Positions 22,911 through 37,600 of a DNA stretch of 64,000 nucleotides are shown here, one piece after another (within the stretch, counting starts at the first letter, position 1; every line of letters starts with the position of its first letter). Origin of the DNA: Mactra quadrangularis (taxonomy: Eukaryota; Mollusca; Bivalvia; Venerida; Mactridae). The stretch lies in the NCBI GenBank assembly GCA_025267735.1, contig CM046304.1:16926001-16990000 (forward strand), read 5' to 3'. A program made the position numbers and the translations under genes. The notes below the pieces were generated by a model, which saw only the letters and a list, made by a program, of their open reading frames with translations, did not search any database and was not told the DNA's origin.

Positions 22911-23929
22911 TCCCTGAATAAATAATGGACCTGTATTGAATTACAGGTGTATTTTTATGATCAAGTTAACAATGCTGAGGTAAGAATAATGCTTAGGATT
23001 AAAATAAGAAATGCTGATATGACATAATCATATGCTTATGTAAGGTATATTTGGTTATAATGCTTAGCCATTTATTTAGATATAGGGCACGTTCTGCAAG
23101 GCGATCGCTAGCTAGCGCTTTTTGAAAGCGATTTTTTGTAGCATAAGAGGTCTATGGAACGGTTGGCTTCTAACTAGCAAATCCAAGATGAAGACTTTCA
23201 CATACAAAAAGTTTAGAATTGTAATCAATGAAAAATATTCAAATCAATTATCACCATGATTATTCTATTTAATAGCTTTGACGATATATATGCATTAAAT
23301 GAAATATATATCAGAATTCTTGAAAAAGAAACACATTCCAACAGAGGCAGCTATTTTCAAAAAGGCAGAAATGTTCGAAATGATATGACTAGCAAGTAAA
23401 ATGTTAGAAAAAAAATAGAATCTCTGTTTTTACTGCGCTGAAAGAAAGCTTACTTGACCGAAAAACAAGTGAATCATTCTCTGATTTTTATTGAATCAGG
23501 AAAAAAAATTACCGTAAAACATTGATAAACTCTCAGTCCATTCACAATCTAAATGTTACTGGACCGATGGCAATTTTAGTGGACTCAAGCCAAGGTCCAC
23601 TGGCTAAAATCAGAGACTTTGATTAAATAATTTTTGACAAAGTGTTAGTACATGTATACTTGCTCGTTGTATTGATGTTACCATGTAAAGGTTGGTCGGT
23701 TGGTCACCTGAATTTTGACTAATAATACTTGCAAAAGAAAATGCTGATTTATCAAAAGGCATAAAATTACATCAGTAAATACAATAATGCTGTTATTATA
23801 AAAATATCACATCCTACAGATGGTGATAGAACGGAATATTCAGCCGAGACAAGTAATATCAACCGAGGCTAATTGAATGGCTAAAAACTCGGGTCCAAGT
23901 ACAAGTAAATCTGTGAGCTAATGCTCACT

Positions 23930-24166
23930 AGTGATACCCCCGCAAAAATCTAAAAATATGCGACAAACAGGAAGTAGATGAGCAAGGAGCATGAAATCGC
24001 TTTACACCACATGGGACTATGGGTTGAAGCAATATGCAAAGTATTAGGCTGCTGCATGTTATAGTTGCTGAGAAAACTGCGACGGAAATTTTGTAACGGA
24101 CGGACGCACGCACGGACAAGGGTAAAACAGTATACCCCCCTCTTCTTTGAAGCAGGGGTATAATAA
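23930..24166. repeat. Bivalve-type interspersed repeat with GGACGGACG run
   Basis: Edges GATACCCCCGC and GCAGGGGTATAATAAG are imperfectly inverted. The interior has GACGGACGCACGCACGGACA. Similar 'ggacggacagacggacg' ends occur at 15.6 kb. The three overlapping minus-strand frames here carry no domain. Confidence 0.55.
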
Positions 24167-24293
24167 GCAATCTCCAAGGCAAAAGTCTCTCTTCACTTTA
24201 AGCGGGCCAATAGGAGATGTCAATCGGGCAGATAGATGATGTCCAGAAGGTAACATTATGTATTGTCACCCAGTGACATCACATTAGGCTATA

Positions 24294-24478
24294 CAGTAAA
24301 ACTCGGATATAACATACTCACTGGGCCAATGAAATAAGGTATGTTATAACCGAAGTATGTTAAATCCATATGGCATACTAAGTATAATATATATAAGGAT
24401 GAAAAACGGGCCAGAAAAAATGGTATGCTGTAACCGAGTGTATGTTATAACCGAGTATGTTATATCCGAGTTTTACTG
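24294..24478. mobile_element. Mariner-like MITE, 185 bp, TA-flanked
   Basis: CAGTAAAACTCGGATATAAC at the left and GTTATATCCGAGTTTTACTG at the right are exact reverse complements; TA on both sides. GTATGTTATAACCGA repeats inside. A textbook non-autonomous Tc1/mariner-type element. Confidence 0.93.
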
Positions 24479-25423
24479 TATAGTAAACAAATCACATGAG
24501 GTATAATAAAAGATACTATTTCACCTATTCAAAAAAATCATATACCTTATTTACATACCTTTAAATTTGACAAAATAGTTCATAATGATATGAATAAACA
24601 GGATGATGTATGAATATTTGAAATATAATAATATGCCCCATTTTTTGTTAAAGAATGTAATGCTTTTTTCCTGGTTTTTTTTTAGGGCATTTTGTGTTTT
24701 ATTTTCTATTTATTCAATATTTATACAATATTACCAGTTACAACCGGTACAAATATTTTACATTTTAAAGGGAAACTTAAGGTTATAAGATCGCAAAAGG
24801 GGTTTTAAACCCATAAGTATCTCTTTGTCTAGAAAATATCTGAGGAGAGAAGTTTAAAATTAGCTATGCTATCTCTTCAATCCTCTATATTTTTATGATC
24901 ACACTATTGTATAAGTACTTGTTTGTTAATAAATAAAATATTGTTGAAAATGTGTAAAAGCAGATTTAAAGACATGTAACCTACATAGTGATCCAATAGA
25001 CAGGGTTACATCGAGGTCAGATGTAAGAAGTTCTAGCCGCCTGCTGTCTACCCCAGTCCCTGGGACACCGGCATCAGTTGACAGATAAACCATCCAGATT
25101 TGATTGATATGATTGAAACCAAACATTATAATGTATATTATGGTAGCATATTTCTGCCCTCAGATAACTACATAACTAACTAGTTAATTAAGTGGTTATC
25201 TATTTAAATATATAGTTATACACTGAATTTTACTAATATACTGTGGTGGCATATTTCTGCGGCTAGATGACTACATAACGGACTAGTTAATTAAAAGAAT
25301 GTAAAGTCACATAATTGCAGTTGATATTAAGTAACTATCAAAGTGTCATACATCTATCAACAAAATGGTCTGAAGCAAATATTGATAAATATATTTAAAT
25401 CTGTTGAGTAATTGCTTTGGGGA

Positions 25424-25429
25424 TTTAAT
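25424..25429 (-). promoter_or_regulatory. Possible poly(A) signal of the NRF-6-like gene
   Basis: Minus-strand ATTAAA, 100 bases past the stop codon. It is the nearest hexamer of the common type that I could find. Weak evidence, because AT-rich DNA gives such hexamers by chance. Confidence 0.25.
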
Positions 25430-25528
25430 GCCAAGAAACATGAAAATCCTTGCACTAAATACAGATACTATAACTAATAAAGAAAATTACAGTGAAAAAA
25501 ATTCAGATCATACAAAAGAGAAGAAGAT

Positions 25529-25651
25529 TCAATGCCGCTTGGTTCGTCTAAACAAAGCTTTCTCCAGTCCAAGGATCGGTGACTCAAACACCAAGGTCAA
25601 AATAAAGGAAACTGAATTTGCCAGCACCAAATGTCCTAGGAAAAAGTACAC
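25529..25651 (-). CDS. NRF-6-like exon 16 (C-terminus and stop)
   Basis: Residues 708-747 and TGA. A last membrane helix (FFLGHLVLANSVSFILTL) runs into VFESPILGLEKALF, the family's standard ending, then a basic tail RRTKRH. The acceptor is TTTATTTCAG. The plus-strand reading frame over the same bases is a shadow. Confidence 0.95.
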   Translation of the reverse strand: MYFFLGHLVLANSVSFILTLVFESPILGLEKALFRRTKRH

Positions 25652-28600
25652 CTGAAATAAAAAAGGAAAAAAACAAGTTAAAAGGGTTAAGTTCACCAAC
25701 TACCAATTTCTGAGAAAGGGCACTTTTTTGGCTAGTGTAGTAGTGAACCCAGCCCTTTGACACAAATTTATAGAGTGACCTCTGAAAATCTTGGATACCG
25801 TATATACTCAGTTGTAAGGCGCTCTCGCCTGTAAGATGCACCCCCAACTTTGAGGCTGGTCACAGGGGAATTTTATGTGGACCCTCGTATAAGACGAGTC
25901 CAAATTTTGGCCGTACCGGCTCATACTAGTTCATCGATTTTGTCGGCAAAATCGCTGAAAATTTGTCTATTTTTTTATAGTTTTCATCTTAAATATTGTG
26001 AATGCATTAAAAAAGTTATTTTTATAATTTAAAACTTCAAAAAAAAAACATAGGATAAGAAAGAAATTGTATTAATAAATGGCTAATTATACCCCAATAT
26101 ATCACGGGCAAAGACAATCGAAGACAATGATAAAATTGATTTTAATACAATTTTAATTAATTATTAATTAATCTGATAACTCGGGTCCGTAGCTATTTCT
26201 AAATGAAATTTGAGAAAAATTGATCATGCATACTGTAAGTACATGTAATTCAACTTATCTATAGTAAAGTTCTGCTTATCAGACCACATTTGTTGTTTCA
26301 AAATCATGCGATTATTGACAATCATTAAGACCCAATTGCTTAATTTGGGAACAAAAGGGTTTCTATAATACTGCAATCTGATTAAAACCCGATCTAAAAT
26401 TTTACACTCGCATACTCGCTAATTTAGATCTGGCCTTTTCCAAACGAAGGTCACGTTCAGGTGACCTTTTCTCATCATAATATTCATGACGAAATTGTTA
26501 TGATACGTAACTTGTTTACATTGCTTACGTCACGCAATTTAAAATGAGCCGCCCAATCGCAGACTGTGAATAATACTGCTGTTACATAAGCATGCAAACC
26601 TTGGTCTAAAAATAGGAATTACGAAATCAAAATGTGTTTAATAGTGTTTTCGTCTAGATGAAAGCTACGCATTGATTGGTCGACACAAAGTTCATCTCGA
26701 CGTGACCTTCCACAGAGAAAGTAGAGAGCCTGTACGACAACGCTCTACAGGATATGTTTATGGAGAGTGATTATACTAGTAAGACCGTTTCGCTATTAAG
26801 ACCAATGATTATGCTGGTCTTAATAGCGGACTTTACTGTATAATTAAAACTTATTAATTTAAAATAGTTTTGAATCATATATTCTTACATTGATAAAAGT
26901 TTAAGCTAATACTGAGCGAACTCCCTGATAACGGGTTGACAGCGGTCTTTATTTGTACAAAGGTAGGTTGGAGGAATGGCTGAATAAATTACAGTTATAT
27001 TACATGTAGCAAAGATTTGGGTAGGAAAAATATATAGGCCAATATGGCTAAAGATTTTGTAAATTCATCATATCATAGATTATACATATTCAAATTAACC
27101 AAGATTTTGTTAGCATTTGACTATAACTAAAATTCAAATGTGGTACATGTACAAACTAACTTTCATCATTTAAACAAAAATATGTGTACAAAGAACAATA
27201 GAATTTAATGTGTTTCATGCTTTTCAGCTATAATGAACTATAAACTATTAACTTTGTTTGTAACGCCTGTGCACAGATGGAAAAAACATGAATTTCAGAA
27301 TTAGGTCTACATGTATATTGTATCTTCAACTGATTTTTAAATTCTCATGTTTACAGATCTGCAGGCCTGTCAAGGGTGGTAAGAGCCAAAGTGTGAGAAG
27401 GGTTGCCAAGGAACAGCTCCCCCTGGTTGGAGGTCAAAAGGTAAAAGCCAAAAGTGAAAATATGATCAGAATCATTATCATTGCATATTGAAATATGTAT
27501 TGAAACTAGTTGTCTTATGATTATAGTTGTCAATCAGCAAGATTGACAAGATTTGCTATCTTTCCTCTAATATTTTCAAATCCGGAGGAAATAAAATTAT
27601 ATACCAATCTCTAGAAAATCTCTAGAAAACAGTTCTATCTAAAAAGTTTATGAATTTGCGAGAGAAATTGAATCCTGTGCGTAAGAGCGTGATTTTTGCT
27701 CTAAATGTGTAAGTCTTGGGCTGAATTCGTGAGACATGACAGGTATGGAATTGAGAAAGCTCTTACCATGATCAGATCTGTAAAGTAGATAGGGTTTCTC
27801 AAAGCTCCATAATATACCAACATAACAACAGGATGTATCAAGTAAGAGATATAGGTCAGACGACTTAATGGTATAAACAGTTTCCACGACAGAAATCCAT
27901 TCACAATACCTGAAGTTATTTACATGTATGTACAGTAAATAATATATAGAATAAAATATACATGTATATAGAAAGGCAACATTTAGGAAGCACAACTCTG
28001 GAAGTATTCAAGTTGGAGTAATTTTCATGACATAATAAAAGTACCAATCTGAACTACTTCGGCGATCTTCTATGCAGATACACCTCGGATATCATCAGGT
28101 AAAAAGTAGATCTAGGAATTTTGGTTTCTGTGGTAATATAGTCTGAACTACACAGAAATACAACATGTCAGACATTGTACAGATGAAATGAGGTGATAAA
28201 GCGTGTAACAATGTTATTATTAAATGTTGACATAAAAATGACAGTCGTCGGACCTGATAACCTGGTTGTATTCCTACTACGTCTGATTTCCGAGGTGTAT
28301 CTTCGTAGATGATCGCCGAGGTAGTTCCGAATGTAAAAATACCTGCAAGCGGCGCAACACCAAAGTTCTGTTGTTTATGCAAATTTTTCGAAATTGGGAT
28401 TCTTGGACATTTTTTGCTGTTCCTAAGCCATTTTTTGATAATCGTAATTAAACTGTATAGTAGATATAACAATTGGTTAGCACAAAACTAGTCTACATGC
28501 TAAATAATGCGGCAAGCGAGCAAAGAAACGTTTTTTTAAAAAAAAATCTAAATTCAGCGGTTTGATCAAATCTTTATGAGTAAGTAAGGAAATATTTTTT

Positions 28601-31600
28601 TGTAAAAACCATTAAAATTAAAATGCGAGGAAATAAAAATACATTTTTGTAAAAAACGTCAAAATTAAGATGCGAATGAATCTATAGAACTCATCATCAA
28701 TTTGTTGTGGCCGTAGGGATACAAAGCACTGGCCTCGTGGAACGGACCCTTCACTTACTAATCATACATACCTCCAGAGCCAACTGCACATGAATAAATA
28801 ACCCATCCAACACCCACAGACCATACAGTCGGTACAACAGCTACATATAGTGCTGATTCTCCGGTACTCATTACATGGTTACCTTCTATTGTTTGGTAAT
28901 TACCGTACAAAGTAGACAAACAGCATACTGCAGCAATTAGCCAACCAAATAAATTATAACCCTAAAATAAAACAAATAGGTTCTCGACAAACACAATCTA
29001 AAGACTGTTCACTAAACACTAAAACACAATTTCTTATTCCTAACGTTTCAGGGGGATAAACCCCTTACTTTAAGGACCTTTTACATGGATTTACTCAGCA
29101 ATGTTTAAAACAGGCATTCACAACGTAAACATTGTTAAGTTAATCCATGTAAATGCCCCCTGAAGAAGTGGGGTTTATCCACCCGAAAGGCTTACATTGT
29201 AAATGCCTTTTTTAAACATTGTTTAGTTAACCAATGTATTTTGAATTTTGAATACATGAAATCATATCATTTACATATATCAAAAATAAGAGAGGTCCAA
29301 GAATGGAACCTTGTGGTACACCACATGGTGCACCATACTTTACGTTGAGAAGAAAAAATACCAGAAATATCACAAAGTTGTGTGCGTGAATTAAGATAAG
29401 AATGGAACCAGTTGAGGAACATGCCCTTAATAATTTCCTTTGGCCCAAAAACTTTTGGTGAGCACTGTATATTTACTTACAGTATTTAAGCGTCTCTGAC
29501 AATTCGTTCTATACATTATATAACCATATATTATACCAATGATGTACGGTCCAATACGACAATATGGCTTCACATAGATGTCATCAAAATAATCAGCAAC
29601 TTTACTGTAATATAGATAAATTATGATTCATGAATTATATTTAACATATGATACATGGCCTTGTGGGCATTATGCAAGTTTACGGACTGGTTGGTAAGAC
29701 GGAGGAAGGTATATGGCCCGTAGAGCAAATTGTTAGTTGATTCAAATTTAAGTATTTCGGCCAGCACAGTGTTGGTTTATGTTATCTGTATTAAATTAAG
29801 AACTGCATCTTTTGATGCAATTTATGTTTCATGTTGTAAATAGGTTTTTTAGTCAATATTACATCAATGATACATTTTCGCAAATTTAAATTTGTACCAA
29901 TTGCATTTCTTACTTGAAGAAATAATCCTAATTTAGCAGAGTTTTGGGGTTTCATGAGATCATATTTCAGTAACACTTTTATTTTATCAATTTTAATTAA
30001 TTTTAAGCTCAAATGAATCTATTAATCTGTATTTAGAGTAAATTATATTAATAAATGAATCAAATCGAAAAAATCGAATCGAAAGAAAAATTAGAGAATT
30101 GCATCAAATCGTCTTTCCAGTGAATCGTTGCAGCTCTTCTAGTCATACATACCTAGGATCTCCTCCTACTCCAAGAATATTACTAGGTAAATCCTTCAAT
30201 GAAGTTATCAAACCAGATGACGTGAATGTCATAGCTAGGAAAGCTAAACATACAATTCCACCAAGCATTCCATGTCTGTATAAAGATAAATGATATTTTC
30301 ATCAATTGAAATGTTTAATTACAGTGCCCTCCAAAAGTTCTTGGACAAAATCTTATGTTTTAAGATAAACTGATTCATCTTTATATATGAATATAAAGAA
30401 GAGTCATCTGAGCAAATTCTAAAGTCAGCATTGATTAGTCTATTAACATATGACTTAAACAATGTTACATGAATAAGGTCTAATGATAGTTTATTTACTT
30501 GTGTTATGCATAATCAGTTTTTATCAAAATTTCAACTGTCCAAAAACTTTTGGAGGGCACTGAAAATGAAATCATGAAAATAAGGGACTTTAATAAGTTA
30601 TTTCCCCTTGCATACTCTTCAAATAGCTAGGTCCAATCAGTTGGATTACTATGATTTTATCTTTATTTTCAATGCCAATTTGACACAATCTAGCTTACTA
30701 GTCCGGTATATAAACTACAAAAATTGACTGAACCGTGCATGAAAGGATGTAGAAAATGTTTTTGCATTTTCTTAAAGCTAAGACACTGTTGTTTCCGAAA
30801 CTGGATGATGCCAATTCGGCAGTCTTGGGCATCCCCAAAATTCAAGATGGCGGACAAAAGGGCGGATGAGAACTGGTGAATCTATAATAAATTCATCTTT
30901 ATCACAGTTTGATCATTTAAAGAGCTAAAATTAGTCTAACATTATCTGAAATATTATCTCATGCAATTTTGGTACCCTTCGTTTATTCTCCAATCCAAGA
31001 TGGCGGACAAAATGGCGTATAAAGGCCACATTTGTCATGTATGACAACCACAATGAGCCAAATCGTACACAGAGGCATATAAAAAAAATAATGCATTTTT
31101 ATAGTTGTACCTGAGTTTATATAACTGGTTGATGCCACACTGGCATCATTGGACAATTTCCCAAATCCAAGATGGCGGCTAGAATGGTGTAAATAACTAA
31201 ATGTCAGGTATATATCAACTCAATGAGTTAAGTCATAGAGTGGGGTATACCAAATAATTTCAATGCATTTTATTTTGTCATTAATCCACTTTTATTAACC
31301 CTTAACCGCTCAATCCCGCATTTTTACGTGTATAGACCCCCCCCTCCATAATGGCCGACACCGCCTTGAAAACGGTGTTTTTTCAACTGGATTTAGTGAA
31401 TTTTTCTAAAGGACAGTTGTCCCTAAAATATGAGCCCTTTTTCGCGCGCCTCCCCCACCAAAATATGTCTCAGGGGAATTCCGAAGGGGGAATGTGCCCC
31501 CCTTTGTTGCTGGGGTTTGAAGGGGGCGCAGTGCCCCTCATTGCCTGAAAAAAATAGGGGTCATTGAGTGCAGTAAAATGGCGACAAATGCTGATAAGAT

Positions 31601-34600
31601 AACATGTTTTTAAATTTCCTGTCACTTTCGACCTTAATTTTGGAAAATATTACTGTTTGAAGCGCAAATGTGGGGTGGAAAAAGAGTGAAAATTGCATTT
31701 TTGCCGTTTAAGCTCCGCCCCAGCATTGCCATGGTAACGGGGATCGGAGCTCAACTTGGTATTTCTGAAAGACATTCACCCAGAGAATAATTTTGCCAAG
31801 TTGCATATCTGTATGATAACTAGTAATGAAATTAGAGCATCTTGAAATAGCCCTAGCGCGTAATGGTGAAAAAATGGCTACTTTTCACACATGTCGCAAC
31901 CAGTAAAGGGTTAATGCAACCGATTGATGCCATACTGGTATTCTTTAATAACTTCAAGAATTCAAGATGGTGGTCAAAATGAATGATAAGAGCTGGAAAA
32001 TTTAGTCACATAAATAGACATGAGTCACATGACTCCACACTAATGAGTATACAGCGACATGTTTAGGTTTTATACTTCTAGGTCTTGCGAATATTAAATA
32101 ATGATACTAGCTCGTCAGTTGACTCTAAAAGCAATTTGTTTCCTAGATGGCAATTTAGAGACACTATTCTGATAATATTTAATTCATTGAACAACATAAG
32201 TTGTGATACGAAATTTTAATATACATGTACTTAGAATAACAACCACTTTTCCATACATGTTTGCCACTTCAATAATAATCAATATGTACTAATATGTAAA
32301 AGGAGGTTATAAACAAAGAAAAATACAAATGTTATTGAAAGTATTGTGTGCATGTTCTATTTTCTTTCAAGGTATTCTAAGAGTATATAGATGCCAAAGC
32401 AATCGATAGAAATTCTGTTGACATTGTAAACATTTTGATAGTAAAAAAGAGACATTGCTATAGAATTTCAAGTATGATCTTGACATCAGATATCACAACT
32501 GAATCATGAGTGTTTTATTTTTATATAAAAGATTCTATCCATCGATCAAAAAGGAGAAATATCAAACGCACATTTCCATCAAAGTTTGTAGTATAATTTG
32601 TTTTGTTATTTACATGTAGGATATAGAGAAATTATATGTCAATTCTATAAGCGTATACACTGCTATTTGAACCCATTGTCTAGCTCATGATTTAGCAGAT
32701 AGTGTTACCCTGTGCGAGATGGTGGCTTTAAAGAATTCATCAATTACAAAAATATGGCAAAGTAGAAAATTTACATGTACTTTCAATTGAATGAAAAGCA
32801 ACGCGGAAGTAACATTTCGAAATAATCGACCGATAAACACTAAGATAACAAACTTATTCATTGTTAGGAGGGTGTGTGCAAACTTTTAAGTAGAAATATA
32901 AGTTTTGAATAGCCTTACAAATAAAGACCACGTGATAATGAGGGTTATTCAAATGAAACACAGACGTATTATATCTTTTGTAAGAATGGATTTTAAACAA
33001 AATCTTTTTTGAAGCAATATCATATTACCACACGTTTTTTACGAATAATAACTCTAGGCTTGGTTATAACAATCAAATTTCTTAAAGTAGTAAAATTACA
33101 GTCCAACTTGTGCTAACGGCCACCTCCGAATAGCGGGGGGGGGGAGGTTTATTCGGTGGATAAATTATCGAATTCCGCGGATAAAATATCAAGAATGTTA
33201 AAAGAGCTGTAAAAGCATTATCATTTATTCAATTTTCATAATTTTTGTGTATAATATTTAAGACACATCCTGTTATCCATAAAAGTAAAAACAAAATGAA
33301 ATTATGAATTTAAAAGAACCCAAAATTTACTTCTAATGTTAGTAATTTTGGTTAATTTTACATAAAAATTTATCCGCTAAATCCAATTTGAATTCCCCGG
33401 ACAAGATAAAACTGCTTACTACAGCATTATTTGTCGATACAATGTTGTTGTTTTTCTTTCATAAAGAATATATTATATCAGACTTGAGATATAAAATTTA
33501 AAAAAATCAATTATTTGGATTAATTTAGTACTAATTGGCATTTCAAAATACGCTATGATATCAAAGAAATTTTATCCGCAGAATTCATTTTGGATTCCCC
33601 GGACAAGATAAAAATCCCTACAAAAGCATTATTATGTGTCCAAATGCTATATTTTTCATTTTATTTAAAAGATTTTATTTCATACTTGAAATACTAAAAA
33701 CAAGAAAGATAATGTGGGAGCCACATTAAAGCCGGATTTTTCTGCATATGGGAACATTGAGAACAAGTTTACTTTGTTACAAAAGAAAGTCATTTGATAT
33801 ATTGCTTATCAGAAGGAATACAAAGGGCAATAATTAATCTTAAAGGAATAAAGAGTTTCATTAACTATATATATAATATATGTCCTATTGTATCTTTTCT
33901 GAGTATTTTGTTGGTACTTGACTAAGGTGGCATAAGACATGAAAACTATGGATGAAAATAATGCAAAGCTAATGATATGAAATTGGCGAGAGAATTTTGT
34001 TAAAAAAAAACCTTGTATGGCAAATGGTGAAATTGCTGAAACAAAATGGCAGGAAAATATGACTGGAAAATGCCAGAATACTTGCTATTGGAGAGATCCA
34101 ACATACTGAAAACTTTAACATAAAAAATACAAAGGGAAATAATCCATATTTAAGCCAAGTAGAGTTGCCGTTACTGTCTAATTCTTTCAACAGATGGTAA
34201 GTAATCATTGTATGAAATTTCATAATAATCTAACCATAAATGGCAGAGATACCCAACAATTTAAAAGCTTTAACACAAAAATAACAAAGGGAAATAATCC
34301 ATTTTTAAGCCAGGTAGAGTTGTTGTTACTGTCTAATTCTTTTCAACAGATCATATGTAATCATTGTACGAAATTTCATAAACATCTAACCATAAATGGC
34401 AGAGATATCCAACAATTTAAAAACTTTAACGAAAAAACAAAGGGAAATAATCCATTTTTAAGCCAGGTAGAGTTGTGGTTACTGTCTTAATCTGTTCATC
34501 ACAAGGTATGTTATCATTGTATGAAGTTTCATAAAAATCTAACAATAAATGGCAGAAATATATGCTAAATTAAAAACTTTAACGCAATTGTTAACGACAC

Positions 34601-37600
34601 CAGACACCCGGAATTACAAAGGGCAATAATCCATAATTAAGCAAGGTAGAGTTGCGGTTACTGTCTAATTCTGTTTATCACATGGTATGTTATCATTGCG
34701 TAAAGTTTCGTAGAGATCTGACTTTAAATGGCAGAAATACATGGTACATTAAAAACTTTAACGCAATTGTTAACGACCTTCTAAATTACAGCAGAAAATT
34801 TTTCGGTATATATCCGTGCGGATAAGTTTTGATTCCCCGAGAATTAAAAACTTAAACAAATGCATTTTATAGGGCTACATAATAGTTGTTACTTTAATAT
34901 TAGAGATACTACTTTGAAACACACTAATTGTAAACGAGATGATAGTAAAATCACAGTCATTTTGTGCAATTAGTCATAGAAATATAATTACTAAACATCA
35001 TATTGATCGCTAGAAAATGTTTTCCATATATCATAAAACAACATACAAAAGTGTAATTTCTCGCCTAAATAATTATGGGTTATTCTACAATGTTTTTTTT
35101 GTTTGTCTGTTGTGTTGGGTTTAACGCCGTAGCAACACATTTTATAGGTCATATAACGGCGGTCAGTCAACCTACTCACTCCTCCTGGAAAGGCTAAATC
35201 TCTGGATTTAGCTGTTAACCAACTACTAAGCACATACTTTCGTCAGTGACTGACAACTGCCCTACATAATTAAAACTCATTGGTAGGAGGGAGAATGGCC
35301 GTAGAAATAATTTCATGACCAAACTCCACGAAAGTATGCCCCTCCCGGGAATCGAACCCACGACCGCTCGATCATATAACGTTATCGATTAACTGACAAA
35401 CACTGTTCAGGTTCACTAAATTTATTCAAACAGGTATTCACACCAATGATAGTTAGTAGTAGTACTTCGCAATTTCAAACGTGATCTTAATTACAATAAA
35501 AACTTCAAATGTCTATCAGTCGTCTAACTTATAATATTAACTTATTCAGACCGGAATATTGTCTCAAACCACGGTCCCAGAAACATCGACAGACTTAGAC
35601 TGGCGAGTCAAACACTATCTCGAACGCTTACCAGCTGACTCCACCAACTGACTCCACTAACGACTGGATGCGTGTGGTTTATATACATAAGAACAAAGAA
35701 ATGTCACCATGATATTTCGGATGGCCTTGTCCTATACCTACAGCATTTTAGATTTTAGTTCACACCAGATCAAACTGGCTGTGACCAGTTTCAGAACAAA
35801 GAAAAAGTCTAGCGAAATTAGGTTATGAGGACAGGATGATGCAATCATTGTGCGCAGTCAACATCACTTGTGTTTGAAGAAAGGACTTTAAATGTCAGTC
35901 ACACATGTGACCGATATTTCATAATTCGGTGAAATCAACAAGTTGATTTTTAAAAGTCAGTTCTTGCATCAGCGTTTAAATTATATCATGTGTCCCCATT
36001 TTAGAGAACATGCATGTACTGTATAAAACAGTTGACATTTCATGTATATGAATGAAAGCCAAAAAAATATGTACAGTCCAACTTGTGCTAACGGCCACCT
36101 CCGAATAGCGGGCACCTGCCGACAGCGGCCATTTCGATTTCCCCCCGACCGAAAACGCTCTTAAAAAGGCCGTGAATAACGGCCACCTGTCGTCTGCGAC
36201 CAGCGGCCAGTCAAAACCATCCCCGCGGCCAGTTTATAACTGTGAACAACGGCCAGACGATTGTTTGAAGACAGTATTTCGTATCAAGGCGATTTCGAAA
36301 GCAGGCCGCCATTTTTGTTAAAGTTAAGCTAAAAACCCGTAATCCGATTTTTTTCCGGATTTTCGTAAACAGACCATCTCGAGTACGATTTTATTAGTTA
36401 TTATCAAGCTGTAGACAATTTTCTCGTCACCTTATTATAAAAATATGTTAATGTATCCTTTTATTGTTAAATTTATTTGTAAATCGGGAGTAAATTTCGT
36501 CATGTGATGACACTTTGTTAATTAGTTTTGAATGTTTGGAGACTCCACTAGGTTTGTTTTTCACACGTCTGGCAGTTAGATAAATGTTTGTGGCACGCTG
36601 TTAATTCCTAAATTCGTTCAACTGTGACCGCTGTATAGAAATACTATACAAAAGGTCAGAGTAGTGAGAATTTGTTGAGTGCATTTGTTAATGTTGAGGG
36701 CATAGCATGAAATGTAGCTGCAAACAAAAAATCACTGATTTCTTTGTTTTAGTCATTCATTGTTCAAAGTTTTGTTTCATTCATTTATAGTCACAACTTC
36801 AATATGATAATGTGAATAATGAATTAAGTTTGAAAATAAAAACAATTTTAATTATCAATTCTTGCTAAATTCGTTCAACTGTGACCGCTGTATACAGGTA
36901 ATTTGGCAACTGGGATAAGATAGAAATACTATACAAAAGGTCAGAGTAGTAAGAATTTGTAGAGTGCAATTGTTAATGTTGAGGGCATAGCATGAAATGT
37001 AGCTGCAAACAAAAAATCACTGATTTCTTTGTTTTAGTCATTCTTTGTTCAAAATTTTGTTTTATTCATTTATTGTCACAACTTCAATAATGATAATGTG
37101 AATAATGAATTAATGTTGAAAATAAAAACAATTTTAATGATTAATTCATGTTAATTATGAACTCTGTCTCTCAAGTCTAACGAAACATGGCCCGTTTGTT
37201 CCTCCCTCCGAACAAAGGCCACCTGTGAACAAAGGCCACTTTTCTCTTTTCCCTTGGCCGGCCGTTGTTCACAGGTTGGACTGTATAAGCCAAAAAGCAT
37301 TATACATGTATCTATAACCATTCAAAATATAGAGTGACTAAAATGAAATGTAATACAGTACAACGTCGATAGGATAACCAATTAGGGACTTTAGTCAGTT
37401 ATCTTTCCCTGATAAAATCTGAAGCTGTCCTATTGGTAAGTAGGTCCTTACAGTTGGAATCCTCGGATTTTATCATTGAAATCCTATGTAAGGGTAACAA
37501 AATATTTCATCTAATATCTTTCTTGTTAATGAAGATAATAACAGAAGTGATGGAATTTAGATAGTTCTTTAACTTAAAAATAATTAGCTTGAATTTCAAA

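Larger units (their letters stand above)
20621..24293. other. Gene-free stretch between the two halves
   Basis: AT-rich. Contains one mariner-like end (CAGTGGAACCTGTCTATAAA at 21,039), a patch of ATTTCGTTTT-like short repeats (21,240-21,500), the SINE and MITE fragments listed, and TA-rich filler. No exon-like coding seen on either strand. Confidence 0.7.

Noticed and set aside
23928..24256. Three overlapping minus-strand frames of 65-84 codons
   Set aside because: All lie in an interspersed repeat with a GGACGGACG run; no domain.
25404..25655. Plus-strand 83-codon frame
   Set aside because: It lies antisense to exon 16 of the NRF-6-like gene, whose minus-strand reading gives the conserved FESP ending.
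33969..34490. Open frames of 84 and 98 codons on both strands
   Set aside because: They run across ~165-bp tandem repeat units; the peptides repeat with the DNA and show no domain.
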